NCBI RefSeq assembly: GCF_001007995.1
Contig: NZ_CP011389.1
Span: 620,001-684,000, forward strand
DNA: 64,000 nucleotides
DNA from: Deinococcus soli (ex Cha et al. 2016)
Lineage (GTDB): Bacteria > Deinococcota > Deinococci > Deinococcales > Deinococcaceae
Direction of reading: 5' to 3'
The stretch's first letter is position 1; each line of letters opens with the position of its first letter. This document shows positions 7,882-16,194 of the stretch, in pieces. The notes beneath the pieces are model-generated. The model made no database searches. It was not told where the DNA came from and saw only the letters and a list, made by a program, of their open reading frames with translations. Made by a program: the position numbers and the translations under genes.

Positions 7882-8676
7882 CTATTCCCCAAGAAAGGCG
7901 TCCACCAGCGCGCGGTACCGCTCCGCCTCCTCCAGCGCGGGGAAGTGCCCGCTGTGGGCCAGGACCTCCTGGCGGGCGTGGGGGATCAGGGCGGCGATCT
8001 CCGCTCCGGCGGGGGGTGGGTTGAGGGGGTCGTGCGCGCCGCTGAGGATCAGGGTGGGGGCCGTGACGCGGGGCAGGCCGGGCCGGAAGTCGAAGCGTTC
8101 CAGGGCGCGGCGGGCGGCCTCGGCCTGCCCTGGCGTCTGTGCCAGTCCGGCCGCGTGGTCGTCGGCGGTGCGGCGGGCGACCTCGGCCCGGATGGCCTGA
8201 GGGGTGCCGGGGGCGAACATGCGCTCCAGCAGGAAGGTCTGCACCTCCTGCGGGGTCAGGTCCCGCAGTTCATCCTCGTGCCGGGCCATCAGGGCGGCGG
8301 TGCCGCTGGTCTGCCCGCTGGCCTTCGGGACGACCAGGATCAGCCGCGAGACGCGCCCCGGGTGGGTCGTGGCGAGGGCCTGCGCGACGTAGCTGCCCAT
8401 GCTGGTGCCCATCACGGCCGCCTGCGCGACGCCCAGGGCGTCCATGACGGTCAGCACGTCGCTGACGTGGTCGGCCAGCGTGAAGCTCGTGGGGCGGCCC
8501 GAGCGCCCGTGCCCGCGACTGTCGAGGGCGATCACGCGCCGTGTCCCGGCGAGGTGGTCTAGGTCGGCGTCCAGCCAGCCGCTGTGGCTGCCCAGGCCGT
8601 GCAGGAGGATCAGGGGGTGCCCCTCGCCCCGCTGCTGAACGAACAGCGGGGTGCCGTCGGCGGCGGAGATGATCAC
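7882..8676 (-). CDS. Alpha/beta hydrolase fold protein
   Basis: A 264-residue protein with [13 protein letters not shown] (oxyanion hole), DSRGHGRSG, the nucleophile elbow [10 protein letters not shown] and the terminal histidine in [12 protein letters not shown]. It resembles 3-oxoadipate enol-lactonase/haloperoxidase-like hydrolases, but the substrate is unknown. The GTG start overlaps the TGA of the oligopeptidase B gene (GTGA), so the two genes are translationally coupled. The upstream extension of the open frame is only a shadow of the oligopeptidase gene. Confidence 0.85.
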   Translation of the reverse strand: MIISAADGTPLFVQQRGEGHPLILLHGLGSHSGWLDADLDHLAGTRRVIALDSRGHGRSGRPTSFTLADHVSDVLTVMDALGVAQAAVMGTSMGSYVAQALATTHPGRVSRLILVVPKASGQTSGTAALMARHEDELRDLTPQEVQTFLLERMFAPGTPQAIRAEVARRTADDHAAGLAQTPGQAEAARRALERFDFRPGLPRVTAPTLILSGAHDPLNPPPAGAEIAALIPHARQEVLAHSGHFPALEEAERYRALVDAFLGE

Positions 8677-10754
8677 GGGGCGTCCAGGGTGGGCAGGGTG
8701 CCGTCCACGGCGGCCAGCGCGTAGGCGTATTCCTCGGCGATCTCGTTGAGGTACTCGTAGCGGCTGCTGGACCCGCCGTGCCCGGCGCCCATGATGGTCT
8801 TCAGGACGACCGTCCCGCTGCCGGGCCCCGCGAGGTCGCGCACGCGGGCGGCGAACTTGGCGGGTTCCCAGTACGCCACGCGCGGGTCGTTCAGGCCGGT
8901 GCTGATGAACAGGTGCGGGTAGCGGGCGGCCTTGAGGTTGTCGTAGGGGCTGTACGCGGCCATCACGGCGTACTGATCGGCGTGGTTGGGGTTGCCCCAC
9001 TCGTCGTACTCGTTCGTGGTCAGCGGGATGCTGTCGTCGAGCATGGTGCTCAGCACGTCCACGAAGGGCACGCCGGGGAACACGGCGGTCCACAGGTCGG
9101 GGCGCAGGTTCAGCGCGGCGCCCATGAGCAGGCCACCCGCGCTGCGGCCCATAGCGACCAGCTCGCGCGCCGTGCCGTCCGCCTTCAGGGCCTCCCCGGC
9201 GGCGACGAAGTCGGTGAAGGTGTTCATCTTGTGCGCCAGTCGCCCGGCGTCGTACCAGCGGCGGCCCAGTTCGGACCCGCCCCGGACGTGTGCGGTGGCG
9301 TACACCCAGCCCCGGTCCACCAGCGGCAGGCGCGCGATGGAGAACGCGGGGTCCATGCTGAAGCCGTAGCTGCCGTAGCCGTACAGCAGCGTTGGCGCGG
9401 GCAGGCGGGTGTCCCGGCGCCGCAGCAGGCTCACGGGGACGCGCTCGCCGTCGGGCGCGGTGATCCAGGTCTGCTCGCTGACGTACAGGCTGGCGTCGTA
9501 GCCGGGGACCGGCGTGGCCTTCACCAGGGTGGTGCCCAGGCTGTCCAGGTCGAGGTCCAGGTGCTCGACGGGCCGGGTGAGGCTGGTGAACACGATCCGC
9601 GCGCGGCCCGTGTCGAAGACGTGGTTCGCGCCGATGCGGACGGTGACGCTGTCCTCGGGGAACTCGACGCGGCGGGCCGGGCCGTACCCGCCGGGCGTGC
9701 GGGCCAGCACCCACAGGCGCGTGAAGCCCCCCTCTTGCCCGGACAGCAGCAGGTGATGGCGGAAGAGGAGCAGGCCGGTCAGGTGCCGCGCCGGGTCGTA
9801 CGGGAGGACGTCCTGCGCGTCGGCCCAGTCCAGCGTGCCCGCGCGTTTCGGGAAGCGCACGAGCTTGAATTCCTCCGCGCCTCCGTGGTTCGTCAGGGCC
9901 AGCCAGTGGTCCCCGGCGTCAGTCAGGACTGGCACCTCGGTACCGCGTTCACGCGGGAGGAGCAGCGTGGGTTGCGCGCCGTCCTGCGCAGTGTCCAGCA
10001 CCCACCACTCCTGCGCCATGTTGCTCTGGCTGACCAGTCGCAGCGTGCCGCCGTCCTCGGTCGTCAGGGCGGCCACGCGGAAGGTCGCGTCGGGTTCGTG
10101 CAGCAGCCGCTCGTCCTGCGTCTGAGGCTGCCCCAGCGTGTGCCGCCAGATCGAATCCGGGCGCTGCGTGGCGTCGTCGGTGGCGTAGTACAGCGCGGTC
10201 CCCGCCGCGTTCCAGTCGAGCACCCAGCCGCTCAGGCCGGTCAGGGGCGCCCCGACCAGTTCGCCGGTGGCGGTGTCCAGCACGCGCAGCTGGAAGACTT
10301 CCTGCCCGGTCGTGTCGAGCAGGTACGCCCACAGGCGCCCGTCCGGGCTGGGCACCGCGCGGTACACCCACACGTTTTCCAGGCCCTCGCGGACCTTCAG
10401 GACGTTCAGGTCCAGCAGGGTCTCCTCGGGGCCGCCCGCCAGGGGGCGGCGCATGAAGATCGCGTGCGCCTGCCCCTCCAGCGTGCGCTGGAAGTACGCG
10501 TACGCGCCGCGCACGACCTCCGGCTGGTCGTCCTGCTCCTGCACGTGCGACAGCAGCTCTCGGTAGATCGCCGCCTGCGTGTCCCGCAACGGGGCCATCA
10601 CGGCGTCCAGGTGGGCGTTCTCGGCGCTCAGGTAGGTCAGCACCTCGGGGTCGGCCTTCCCCTGGGTTTTCAGCCAGTGGTAGTCGTCGGCGCGCTGGAC
10701 GCCGTGAATATCGTGCAGGACGCCCTTGCGGGCAGCGCGAGGTGCAGAGGTCAT
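8673..10754 (-). CDS. ptrB: Oligopeptidase B (S9A serine peptidase)
   Basis: A 693-residue cytosolic peptidase that cleaves short peptides after Arg or Lys. An N-terminal seven-bladed propeller is followed by the catalytic domain. The nucleophile is Ser538 in GRSAGG, with Asp623 in LNDPR and His659 in GAGHGG. The segment [11 protein letters not shown] after the elbow is typical of oligopeptidase B rather than prolyl oligopeptidase. TATGCT lies 7 nt before the ATG at 10754, supporting that start over one four codons further upstream. It forms a two-gene operon with the hydrolase downstream. Confidence 0.93.
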   Translation of the reverse strand: MTSAPRAARKGVLHDIHGVQRADDYHWLKTQGKADPEVLTYLSAENAHLDAVMAPLRDTQAAIYRELLSHVQEQDDQPEVVRGAYAYFQRTLEGQAHAIFMRRPLAGGPEETLLDLNVLKVREGLENVWVYRAVPSPDGRLWAYLLDTTGQEVFQLRVLDTATGELVGAPLTGLSGWVLDWNAAGTALYYATDDATQRPDSIWRHTLGQPQTQDERLLHEPDATFRVAALTTEDGGTLRLVSQSNMAQEWWVLDTAQDGAQPTLLLPRERGTEVPVLTDAGDHWLALTNHGGAEEFKLVRFPKRAGTLDWADAQDVLPYDPARHLTGLLLFRHHLLLSGQEGGFTRLWVLARTPGGYGPARRVEFPEDSVTVRIGANHVFDTGRARIVFTSLTRPVEHLDLDLDSLGTTLVKATPVPGYDASLYVSEQTWITAPDGERVPVSLLRRRDTRLPAPTLLYGYGSYGFSMDPAFSIARLPLVDRGWVYATAHVRGGSELGRRWYDAGRLAHKMNTFTDFVAAGEALKADGTARELVAMGRSAGGLLMGAALNLRPDLWTAVFPGVPFVDVLSTMLDDSIPLTTNEYDEWGNPNHADQYAVMAAYSPYDNLKAARYPHLFISTGLNDPRVAYWEPAKFAARVRDLAGPGSGTVVLKTIMGAGHGGSSSRYEYLNEIAEEYAYALAAVDGTLPTLDAP

Positions 10755-10842
10755 ACCCCGGAGCATAGCGGCACGCCCCGGGGTGCACTGCTGGACCTGA
10801 CCGGCTGCCCCTGCCGGGGTGGGTCGGTTGGGCCATCCGGCG

Positions 10843-10901
10843 CAGCGCAGAATCAGGGGCAGCGCAGTCCCCCAGTCAGCGCAGTGTCCGGGTCAGCGCA
10901 G
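10843..10901. repeat. Four-unit 17-bp direct repeat
   Basis: CAGCGCAG occurs at 10843, 10860, 10877 and 10894, an exact 17-bp period with variable 9-bp spacers. The array lies between two minus-strand genes and its last unit enters the 3' end of the binding-protein gene. Confidence 0.75.
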
Positions 10902-11831
10902 CGCCCGGAGCAGTTCCCGTTCGACGAGTTGCGCCGCGATCGGGCCGCGGATGCGGCGGAACAGGTGGTAGTCGAAGAAGTACACCTGCCCGGCCTGACT
11001 GGCGCGCAGGCGGCTGGTGATCGCCCCGGCGGTCCACTCGGCGCGGGCGCGGGTGGGCGTGCTGGTCCCGGCGGCCAGGACGATCACGGCGTCCGGGTCG
11101 AGGGCCGCGAGCCCCTCCACGCTGACCACGGCGTCCTTCTTCTGGCCGTCGATGACGTTCAGGCCCACGTCGCGCAGCAGGCCGCCGGTCCAGTCGTCGC
11201 TGCCGCTGATCGTGAAGGTGTTGCGGGCGTCCCCTCCGGCCGTCCAGACGACCAGCACGCGCTTCCTGCTGAACGCGGTCAGTTGCGCGCGGGTGCCCTG
11301 CACGCCCTTGTTGTAGGTGGTCAGCGCGGCGCGGTACGCGGCCTCGCGGTTCAGGACGCGGGCCAGGGTGGGCAGCGTCTTCTGCCACGCGTTCCGGTCG
11401 ATGCCGTCGAGCAGCAGCGTGGGCGCGATGCGGCTGAGCTGCGGGTACACGTTCGCGGCGTACGTCTCGCCGATGATCAGGTCCGGGCGCAGGGACGTCA
11501 GGATCTCGAGGTTCGGGTTGAAGCGGTCGCCGACGTTCACGGGCGCGCTGGTCACGCGGCTGCCCAGGTACCTGATGTCGCGGATGGGCGAACCGAACGC
11601 CGGGGTTTTCAGGAACGTGGAGGCCTCGCCGTAGCCGACGGGCTGCACGCCGATGGACAGCAGCAGGTCCAGCGCGTGGGGGCCGAGGGCCACGACCCGC
11701 AGGGGCTGTCTGGGGATGATGGTCGTTCCGGCAGCGTGCGTGACGGTCTGGGGGTACGTGGCGGCGCTGGCGGTCAGGGCGGCGCTGCCCAGGACAGCGG
11801 TGAGGGTCAGGAGGGTGGTTCGTGTGGGCAT
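10893..11831 (-). CDS. Periplasmic binding protein, Fe-siderophore/cobalamin class
   Basis: A 312-residue exported substrate-binding protein of the FecB/BtuF (type III) class. It has a cleavable signal peptide ([11 protein letters not shown]) and the family blocks [44 protein letters not shown] and [12 protein letters not shown]. It probably captures a ferric siderophore or heme for an ABC importer. No permease or ATPase genes are next to it, so it must pair with components encoded elsewhere. The promoter is at 11884-11912. The ligand cannot be told from sequence. Confidence 0.85.
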   Translation of the reverse strand: MPTRTTLLTLTAVLGSAALTASAATYPQTVTHAAGTTIIPRQPLRVVALGPHALDLLLSIGVQPVGYGEASTFLKTPAFGSPIRDIRYLGSRVTSAPVNVGDRFNPNLEILTSLRPDLIIGETYAANVYPQLSRIAPTLLLDGIDRNAWQKTLPTLARVLNREAAYRAALTTYNKGVQGTRAQLTAFSRKRVLVVWTAGGDARNTFTISGSDDWTGGLLRDVGLNVIDGQKKDAVVSVEGLAALDPDAVIVLAAGTSTPTRARAEWTAGAITSRLRASQAGQVYFFDYHLFRRIRGPIAAQLVERELLRALR

Positions 11832-11883
11832 GGGTGTCCTTGTGCGCTGGGGTCCATGGGGGACGGCCGCGCTGGTGTCGGGA

Positions 11884-11912
11884 ATTGTGCCAGACTTAAT
11901 CCCGAGTTACAA
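11884..11912 (-). promoter_or_regulatory. Promoter of the binding-protein gene
   Basis: On the minus strand TTGTAA (11907-11912), a 17-bp spacer and CACAAT (11884-11889). The leader before the ATG is about 45 nt and contains AAGGA. No clear Fur box was found. Confidence 0.5.
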
Positions 11913-12005
11913 GGTCAGGATTCATCCCGGGGGCCACGCAACCATGAAGTTCCGCTCAACCGCACCCGTGCCGACCCCACCGCCCGACCGCGCAGACTGG
12001 GCCGT

Positions 12006-12443
12006 ATGGCAGACATCGCACGCAAGGCAATGGCCCACTGGGAAGGCGACCTCAAGCACGGCAAGGGCACCGTCAGCACCGAGAGCGGCGTGCTGGACGG
12101 CGCGCAGTACTCGTTCGGCACCCGCTTCGAGAACGGCAAGGGCACCAACCCCGAAGAACTCCTGGCCAGCGCGCACGCCGGATGCTTCACCATGCAGCTC
12201 TCGGCACTGCTCGCCAACCACGGCCACACGGTCGAGTCCCTGGATACGCAGGCCACCTGTGAGATGGTCAAGGACGGCGCGGGCTTCAAGGTCAGCGCCA
12301 TGAAACTCGTCGTGCGCGGCAAGGTCACCGGCAGCGATCAGGCCGACTTCGAGGAACACGTCAAGCAGGCCGCCGACATGTGCCCCATGAGCCGCGTCAT
12401 GCAGGGCAATGTCGAGATCACCCACGAAGCCATCCTGGAATAA
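12006..12443 (+). CDS. osmC: OsmC-family peroxiredoxin-like protein
   Basis: A 145-residue protein that reduces organic hydroperoxides with two cysteines. The peroxidatic Cys is in [16 protein letters not shown] (about residue 60) and the resolving Cys in ADMCPMSRV near the C-terminus. The N-terminal block with [15 protein letters not shown] is diagnostic of the OsmC subfamily rather than Ohr. The start ATG at 12006 is preceded by a CAGACT 7 nt upstream, a weak version of the leaderless -10 seen elsewhere. It is transcribed divergently from the siderophore-type binding protein. Confidence 0.92.
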   Translation: MADIARKAMAHWEGDLKHGKGTVSTESGVLDGAQYSFGTRFENGKGTNPEELLASAHAGCFTMQLSALLANHGHTVESLDTQATCEMVKDGAGFKVSAMKLVVRGKVTGSDQADFEEHVKQAADMCPMSRVMQGNVEITHEAILE

Positions 12444-12456
12444 ACGTCCGGCCCTG

Positions 12457-12488
12457 CGGCGCCCCGCCCCCCAGGGTCAGGGGCGCCG
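12457..12488 (+). terminator. Stem-loop after osmC
   Basis: CGGCGCCCC pairs with GGGGCGCCG (9 bp) around a 14-nt loop just after the osmC stop, followed by TCCTGT. Confidence 0.6.
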
Positions 12489-12552
12489 TCCTGTATGGCG
12501 GCAGGCCAATCGACGGATGTGCACCCAGCCCACGTGTGGCAGGCTGGCGCGC

Positions 12553-13146
12553 ATGAGTCACCTGTACTATCTGGTCGGCGCGCCCGGTAGCGGCAAACGC
12601 ACGGTCGGGAAGGAGTTGTCGGCGCTGACGGGCGCGGCGCTGCTGGACAACCACCTGACGAACGATCCGGTGTTCCTGGCGGCGGGCATCTCGGGAAATG
12701 AGCCGGTCAGCGACGAGGTGTGGGCACTTTGTTTCGCCGTGCGGCAGGCGATCAGGACCGCGACGCTGCACGCGCCACCCACGCTGGCCCACATCTTCAC
12801 GAACTACCTCACGGCGCAAGATCAGGAGTGGATGAACGTGGAGCGGCTGCGGCAGCTGGCCACGGCGCGGGGGGTGCCGTTCGTGCCGGTGTGGTTGACG
12901 TGCCCACTCCCGGAGCTGGAGCAGCGGATGGGCCTGCCGGAACGGGCCGAACGGCTGAAACTGCGCGACCCGGCGCAGTTGCGGGAATTGCTCGCCCGGG
13001 CCGGGACGCTGCCACCCCCGGCGGACGCGCTGGTGCTGGACACGTCGCACTTGGAGCCGTTTGAGGCGGCGCGGCGGATCGTGGCGTTCGCGGGGGCGGT
13101 CAGTGGGTCTACCCGGCCCGGTGCAGAACGGGCAGGTGCAGAGTGA
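12553..13146 (+). CDS. AAA/P-loop kinase-like protein
   Basis: A 197-residue protein with a Walker A motif GAPGSGKRT at residues 9-17, followed by a shikimate/gluconate-kinase-like layout: [10 protein letters not shown] after strand 2, [16 protein letters not shown], a lid-like Arg/Lys region and VLDTSHLEP near the end. It is probably a small-molecule kinase, substrate unknown. The start was chosen at [15 protein letters not shown] because a P-loop normally begins close to the N-terminus. Its 3' end overlaps by 38 bp the convergent 57-residue gene. Confidence 0.75.
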   Translation: MSHLYYLVGAPGSGKRTVGKELSALTGAALLDNHLTNDPVFLAAGISGNEPVSDEVWALCFAVRQAIRTATLHAPPTLAHIFTNYLTAQDQEWMNVERLRQLATARGVPFVPVWLTCPLPELEQRMGLPERAERLKLRDPAQLRELLARAGTLPPPADALVLDTSHLEPFEAARRIVAFAGAVSGSTRPGAERAGAE

Positions 13147-13282
13147 CGCGCATCAGGCGCCACCGGAACTGCCAGTGGGCCGGTCGGGCGGCTCTCAGGG
13201 TACGGGCCAGCCCCTCGGCCTGCGCCTCGCGGAGCAGCTGGGCTTGACGGTCGAGGGCGTGCTGGTGGCGTTCATGGAACAT
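13109..13282 (-). CDS. Small Arg/His-rich protein (57 aa)
   Basis: A short gene with a strong ribosome site (AAAGGAGG, 6 bp before ATG). It starts MFHERHQHALDRQAQLLREA and ends [15 protein letters not shown]. The first half should be an amphipathic helix with high Gln/Glu/Arg content; the whole is basic. It lies 81 bp downstream of the winged-helix regulator gene on the same strand and may be cotranscribed. I do not recognise a family. The ribosome site and codon use make it a likely real gene. Confidence 0.65.
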   Translation of the reverse strand: MFHERHQHALDRQAQLLREAQAEGLARTLRAARPAHWQFRWRLMRVTLHLPVLHRAG

Positions 13283-13363
13283 GGTGGGCCTCCTTTTAGG
13301 GCGTGAGTGGGGTGTCCCGCCGGCCGCCGGGGCGGTCGTGGTTGACGCGTGGGCCGGGAGCGG

Positions 13364-13918
13364 TCAGTTCAGGTGCAGCTGGCCTCTGAAGGTCATGAGG
13401 ACGAAGGTGCTCGTGCAGGCTTCGGTCTCGTCGGTCTCCAGACGGTCGAGGATGTCGTTCAGAGCGTCCTGCGCGGCGCGGTACTGCTGCGGGCTGAGTT
13501 GCACGGTGCGCATCCGCATGGCGGGCGCGAAGGCCCCGGTGTCGGTGCGGGTGTCGGGCGCGCAGCGGCCCAGGTGGATGGTGAGGTCGTCCCCAGTGGC
13601 GGGGTGGCCCTGACGGGCCTGCCAGTCGAGGATGGCGTGGGCGTAGGCAGCGGTGATCTCGCGCATGGCGGGGCCGATGACGGTCAGGGGTTCGTCGAGC
13701 TGGACCAGGGTGCGCGGGACGTGGAAGGTGCGGGCGGCCGCGACGTACTGCACGCGTTTGCCGTGGTGGCCGGCGACGCGCAGCAGGCCGCAGTCGCGCA
13801 GCTTGCGGACGTGGTAGGTGACGCGGTTGGCGGGCTCGTTCAGGGCGTGGGCGGCGTGACTGGCGGTGGCGGGCGTCAGGAACTGTTCGAGGAGGCGCGC
13901 GCCGTACACGAAGTCCAT
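13364..13918 (-). CDS. ArsR-like winged-helix regulator (possibly frameshifted)
   Basis: A 184-residue protein with an ArsR-like helix-turn-helix at about residues 10-60: ATASHAAHALNEPANRVTYHVRKLRDCGLL followed by a wing, GHHGKRVQYV. The C-terminal half has no recognised ligand motif. The ATG at 13918 has no ribosome site. The same frame continues upstream with protein-like sequence (PEALHVTTPAQADAL) but reaches a stop without a start codon. In the next frame a GTG at 13986 with CAGAAT 6 nt upstream gives MPATPDTHP. A one-base deletion near 13958 would join the two. So the gene may be frameshifted, or a base may be missing in the assembly. Confidence 0.7.
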   Translation of the reverse strand: MDFVYGARLLEQFLTPATASHAAHALNEPANRVTYHVRKLRDCGLLRVAGHHGKRVQYVAAARTFHVPRTLVQLDEPLTVIGPAMREITAAYAHAILDWQARQGHPATGDDLTIHLGRCAPDTRTDTGAFAPAMRMRTVQLSPQQYRAAQDALNDILDRLETDETEACTSTFVLMTFRGQLHLN

Positions 13919-14002
13919 CAGGGCGTCGGCCTGGGCGGGGGTCGTGACGTGCAGGGCCTCGGGTGGGTGTCGGGTGTGGCGGGCACGGCTTCATTCTGCG
14001 AA

Positions 14003-14021
14003 TTTCAAATTTCAGTTGAAA
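14003..14021. promoter_or_regulatory. Inverted repeat upstream of the winged-helix regulator
   Basis: TTTCAA-N7-TTGAAA lies just upstream of the putative -10 (CAGAAT, 13993-13998 on the minus strand), a position that would suit autoregulation by the dimeric regulator. Confidence 0.4.
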
Positions 14022-14087
14022 GCCGGGATTCTGAAAATCGCCCAGGGTCGCGTCAGGCTCCCCTCTTCGGCCGTGGATGTGCGCCTC

Positions 14088-14223
14088 ATACGGATTCCGT
14101 TTGTTTCGCCAACAATCCGGAACTTCACCGGATCGCCGGCTCCACGTCCGGAACCCGTTTCTCTCCTACTCGCATCCGCTCGGATTGAATGGTCTTTGCA
14201 GCCCATTCAATCGGAGTCCATAT
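14088..14223 (+). repeat. 136-bp intergenic repeat, copy A
   Basis: Begins ATACGGATTCCG and ends CGGAGTCCATAT, imperfect terminal inverted repeats (10 of 12). Contains hairpin 1 (ATCCGG, 7-nt loop, CCGGAT) and hairpin 2 (ATTGAATGG ... CCATTCAAT). Conserved blocks CTCCACGTCCGGA and GCATCCGCTCGGATTGAA are shared with the copies at 29984 and 31774. It lies between the regulator and the WGR gene, immediately upstream of the latter's promoter. Confidence 0.9.
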
Positions 14224-14248
14224 CAGTCGGGGCTCAGCCCGGATTCGC

Positions 14249-14278
14249 TTGCCAGCTCATCGGGAGGTCAGTTACAAT
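14249..14278 (+). promoter_or_regulatory. WGR gene promoter
   Basis: TTGCCA (14249-14254), an 18-bp spacer and TACAAT (14273-14278), ending 6 nt before the ATG. A near-consensus leaderless promoter. Confidence 0.75.
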
Positions 14279-14284
14279 AGAATT

Positions 14285-15700
14285 ATGTCTGCAACATATC
14301 TGGAGTATTCAGATCCGAACGGGGCCGAGCACAAGTTCTACGAGGTGACCGTGGACGGCGCCGACCTGACCGTCCGTTACGGCCGAATCGGCACCGACGG
14401 GCAGACCCAGCGCAAGACCTTCCCCAGCCCGGAGAAGGCCCAGGCGGAAGCGGACAAGAAACTCAAGGAAAAACGCCGCAAGGGCTACGAGGACGCCGTA
14501 CAGGGCGTGCGCCAGAAACGCGAGGTGGTGCGCCGCACCTTCACCGAGACCCGCGCCACCACCCGCCAGGGCGCGCCGCTGCTGTGGAAATTCGACACGA
14601 AAGCCACCGCGTTCGGCATCTTCGCGGACGAACAGCAGGTCTGGGTGGGCAACGAGGCCGGGCAGGTGCACGCCCTGAGCCCCGACGGCGAGGTGCAGCG
14701 CTCGTTCACCCTGCCCGACGGCGTGAAGTGCCTCGTGCGCGACGACCGCTGGACCTTCGCCGGGTGCGACGACGGGAACGTGTACGACCTGAGCGGCAAA
14801 CTCCCGTTCGTGGCGTACGAGGTCGAGGGCAGCGCCGCGCTGCTGTGGCTGGACATCCACGCGGGCACCCTGGCCGCCAGCGACTGGGACGGCAACGTGT
14901 TCGCCTTCGACGCCGAGAGCGACCAGCAGTGGGCGAACGTCGCCACCGGCGGCAAGATGGGCTGGATGGTCCGCGTGGACGACCGGGGCGTGTACTACGG
15001 GCACTCGGCGGGCGTGGGCATGTACGACCGCACCAGCGGCCTCCCGCTGTGGCAGGCAAAGACGCGCGGCGGCGTGCTGTTCGGCTGGCAGGACGGCCAG
15101 GATCTGTACGCGGGCACCACCCAGAACCTCATCCAGCGCTTCACGAAGGCGGGCGAGCACGTGCAGGACTACGCCTGCGACGCCGCCGTGCTGTCCTGCG
15201 CCACCAGCCCCGGCGGGGAGTACGTGTTCGCCGGGGACAGCGGCAGCGCCGTGTACTGCTTCACCCGCACCGGCGAGCGCCTGTGGAAGCTGGGCAGCGG
15301 GGTGGGCGGGGCCCTGAGCATGCAGTACTCGGGCGGGCGGCTGTACCTCGTGACCTCGCGCGGCATCCTGGCCGCCCTGGACGCCAGCCCCGAGGCGATC
15401 CAGGCCGCGCAGCGCGGCGAGGCCCCCGCCCCCCGCGACGTGAAACTCGCCGCAGCCGCGCAGGTCAGCGCGCCCCTGACGCAGCTGACCGTCACCCCCG
15501 ACAGCGGTCAGGGCGTGCGTCTGGTCTGCGAGCGTGACGGCACCCGCCTGCGCGTTCGCCCCGCCACCCCCGGGTATCAAGAGTGGAACGTGCAGTTCCC
15601 CCGCAACCTCCGCGAGGCGGGCGCGACGTACCTCGTGGACGACCTCGTGGACGCCGGGGGCTTCTACCGCGTGGTGGGCGACATCCGCCGCATCGGGTAA
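14285..15700 (+). CDS. WGR domain / beta-propeller protein
   Basis: A 471-residue cytosolic protein. Residues 1-75 form a WGR domain (YLEYSDPNGAEHKFYEV, VRYGRIGTDGQTQRKTF, EAQAEADKKLKEKRRKGY). In PARPs this fold contacts 5'-phosphorylated DNA breaks. A basic linker follows, then from about residue 95 a PQQ/WD-like beta-propeller made of repeats such as VWVGNEAGQVHALSPDGEVQ, WTFAGCDDGNVYDLSGKLP and YVFAGDSGSAVYCFTRTGERLWK. No enzymatic motif is seen. A role in sensing or scaffolding at damaged DNA is possible but inferred. It is expressed from a strong leaderless promoter. Confidence 0.85.
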   Translation: MSATYLEYSDPNGAEHKFYEVTVDGADLTVRYGRIGTDGQTQRKTFPSPEKAQAEADKKLKEKRRKGYEDAVQGVRQKREVVRRTFTETRATTRQGAPLLWKFDTKATAFGIFADEQQVWVGNEAGQVHALSPDGEVQRSFTLPDGVKCLVRDDRWTFAGCDDGNVYDLSGKLPFVAYEVEGSAALLWLDIHAGTLAASDWDGNVFAFDAESDQQWANVATGGKMGWMVRVDDRGVYYGHSAGVGMYDRTSGLPLWQAKTRGGVLFGWQDGQDLYAGTTQNLIQRFTKAGEHVQDYACDAAVLSCATSPGGEYVFAGDSGSAVYCFTRTGERLWKLGSGVGGALSMQYSGGRLYLVTSRGILAALDASPEAIQAAQRGEAPAPRDVKLAAAAQVSAPLTQLTVTPDSGQGVRLVCERDGTRLRVRPATPGYQEWNVQFPRNLREAGATYLVDDLVDAGGFYRVVGDIRRIG

Positions 15701-15716
15701 GGACCCGCACCGGAAA

Positions 15717-15745
15717 AGGGCGTGACGCAGGGTCGGTCACGCCCT
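15717..15745. terminator. Bidirectional terminator hairpin
   Basis: AGGGCGTGAC pairs with GTCACGCCCT around a 9-nt loop between the convergent WGR and acylphosphatase genes. Confidence 0.75.
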
Positions 15746-15761
15746 CTGTCCTGTTTCCGGC

Positions 15762-16025
15762 TCAGTACAGGTGGAAGTCCTTCAGGCCGGTGGCCTCGCT
15801 CTGCTGGGTCTGGACGTCCTGCACGCGGGCGTGGGGCGGGCCGCGCCGCAGCCAGTGCAGCAGCCGCGCGAGGTCGTCCTTGTGGCCCTCGGCGACGACC
15901 TCGACGCGGCCGTCGCTGAGGTTCTCGGCGTACCCGGCGAGGTTCAGGTCGCGGGCGTACCGCTGCACGTAGCGTCGGTAGCCGACGCCCTGCACGGTAC
16001 CAGTGATGAGGGCAGTCAGGCGCAT
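15762..16025 (-). CDS. acyP: Acylphosphatase
   Basis: An 87-residue enzyme that hydrolyses the carboxyl-phosphate bond of acyl phosphates such as carbamoyl phosphate. The family signature GTVQGVGYRRYV contains the phosphate-binding loop and catalytic Arg, and GYAENLSDGRVEVVAEG contains the catalytic Asn. Length is normal for the family. TACGAT lies 7 nt before the ATG, supporting this start rather than a longer frame upstream. Confidence 0.93.
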   Translation of the reverse strand: MRLTALITGTVQGVGYRRYVQRYARDLNLAGYAENLSDGRVEVVAEGHKDDLARLLHWLRRGPPHARVQDVQTQQSEATGLKDFHLY

Positions 16026-16118
16026 GGGGGGCATCGTAGCGGCTTTTGCTCCTTTGAACGGTGGGTTTCTGACGGTTGCATGAGGATGCCGTGGGTGCGG
16101 CATTCACGCGGCGCTGCG

Positions 16119-16194
16119 TAGAATGCGGGGAATGCGGCCAGGAGCGTGTGGACAGTGGAAGGGCCGGGCAACGCCGGGCCGGGTGGAGGCGTGA
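16119..16194 (+). promoter_or_regulatory. Leaderless promoter and mini-ORF ahead of the tamB-like gene
   Basis: TAGAAT (16119-16124) lies 7 nt before an ATG at 16132 that opens a 20-codon frame (begins MRPGACGQ, stop at 16192-16194). Its TGA overlaps the GTG proposed for the giant gene (GTGA). This would couple translation of the giant protein to the mini-ORF. It is out of frame with the main gene. Confidence 0.4.

Noticed and set aside
8778..11990. Long plus-strand open frame ahead of osmC
   Set aside because: Only the last 145 codons encode OsmC. The rest is antisense to oligopeptidase B and the binding protein and has the composition of a shadow frame.
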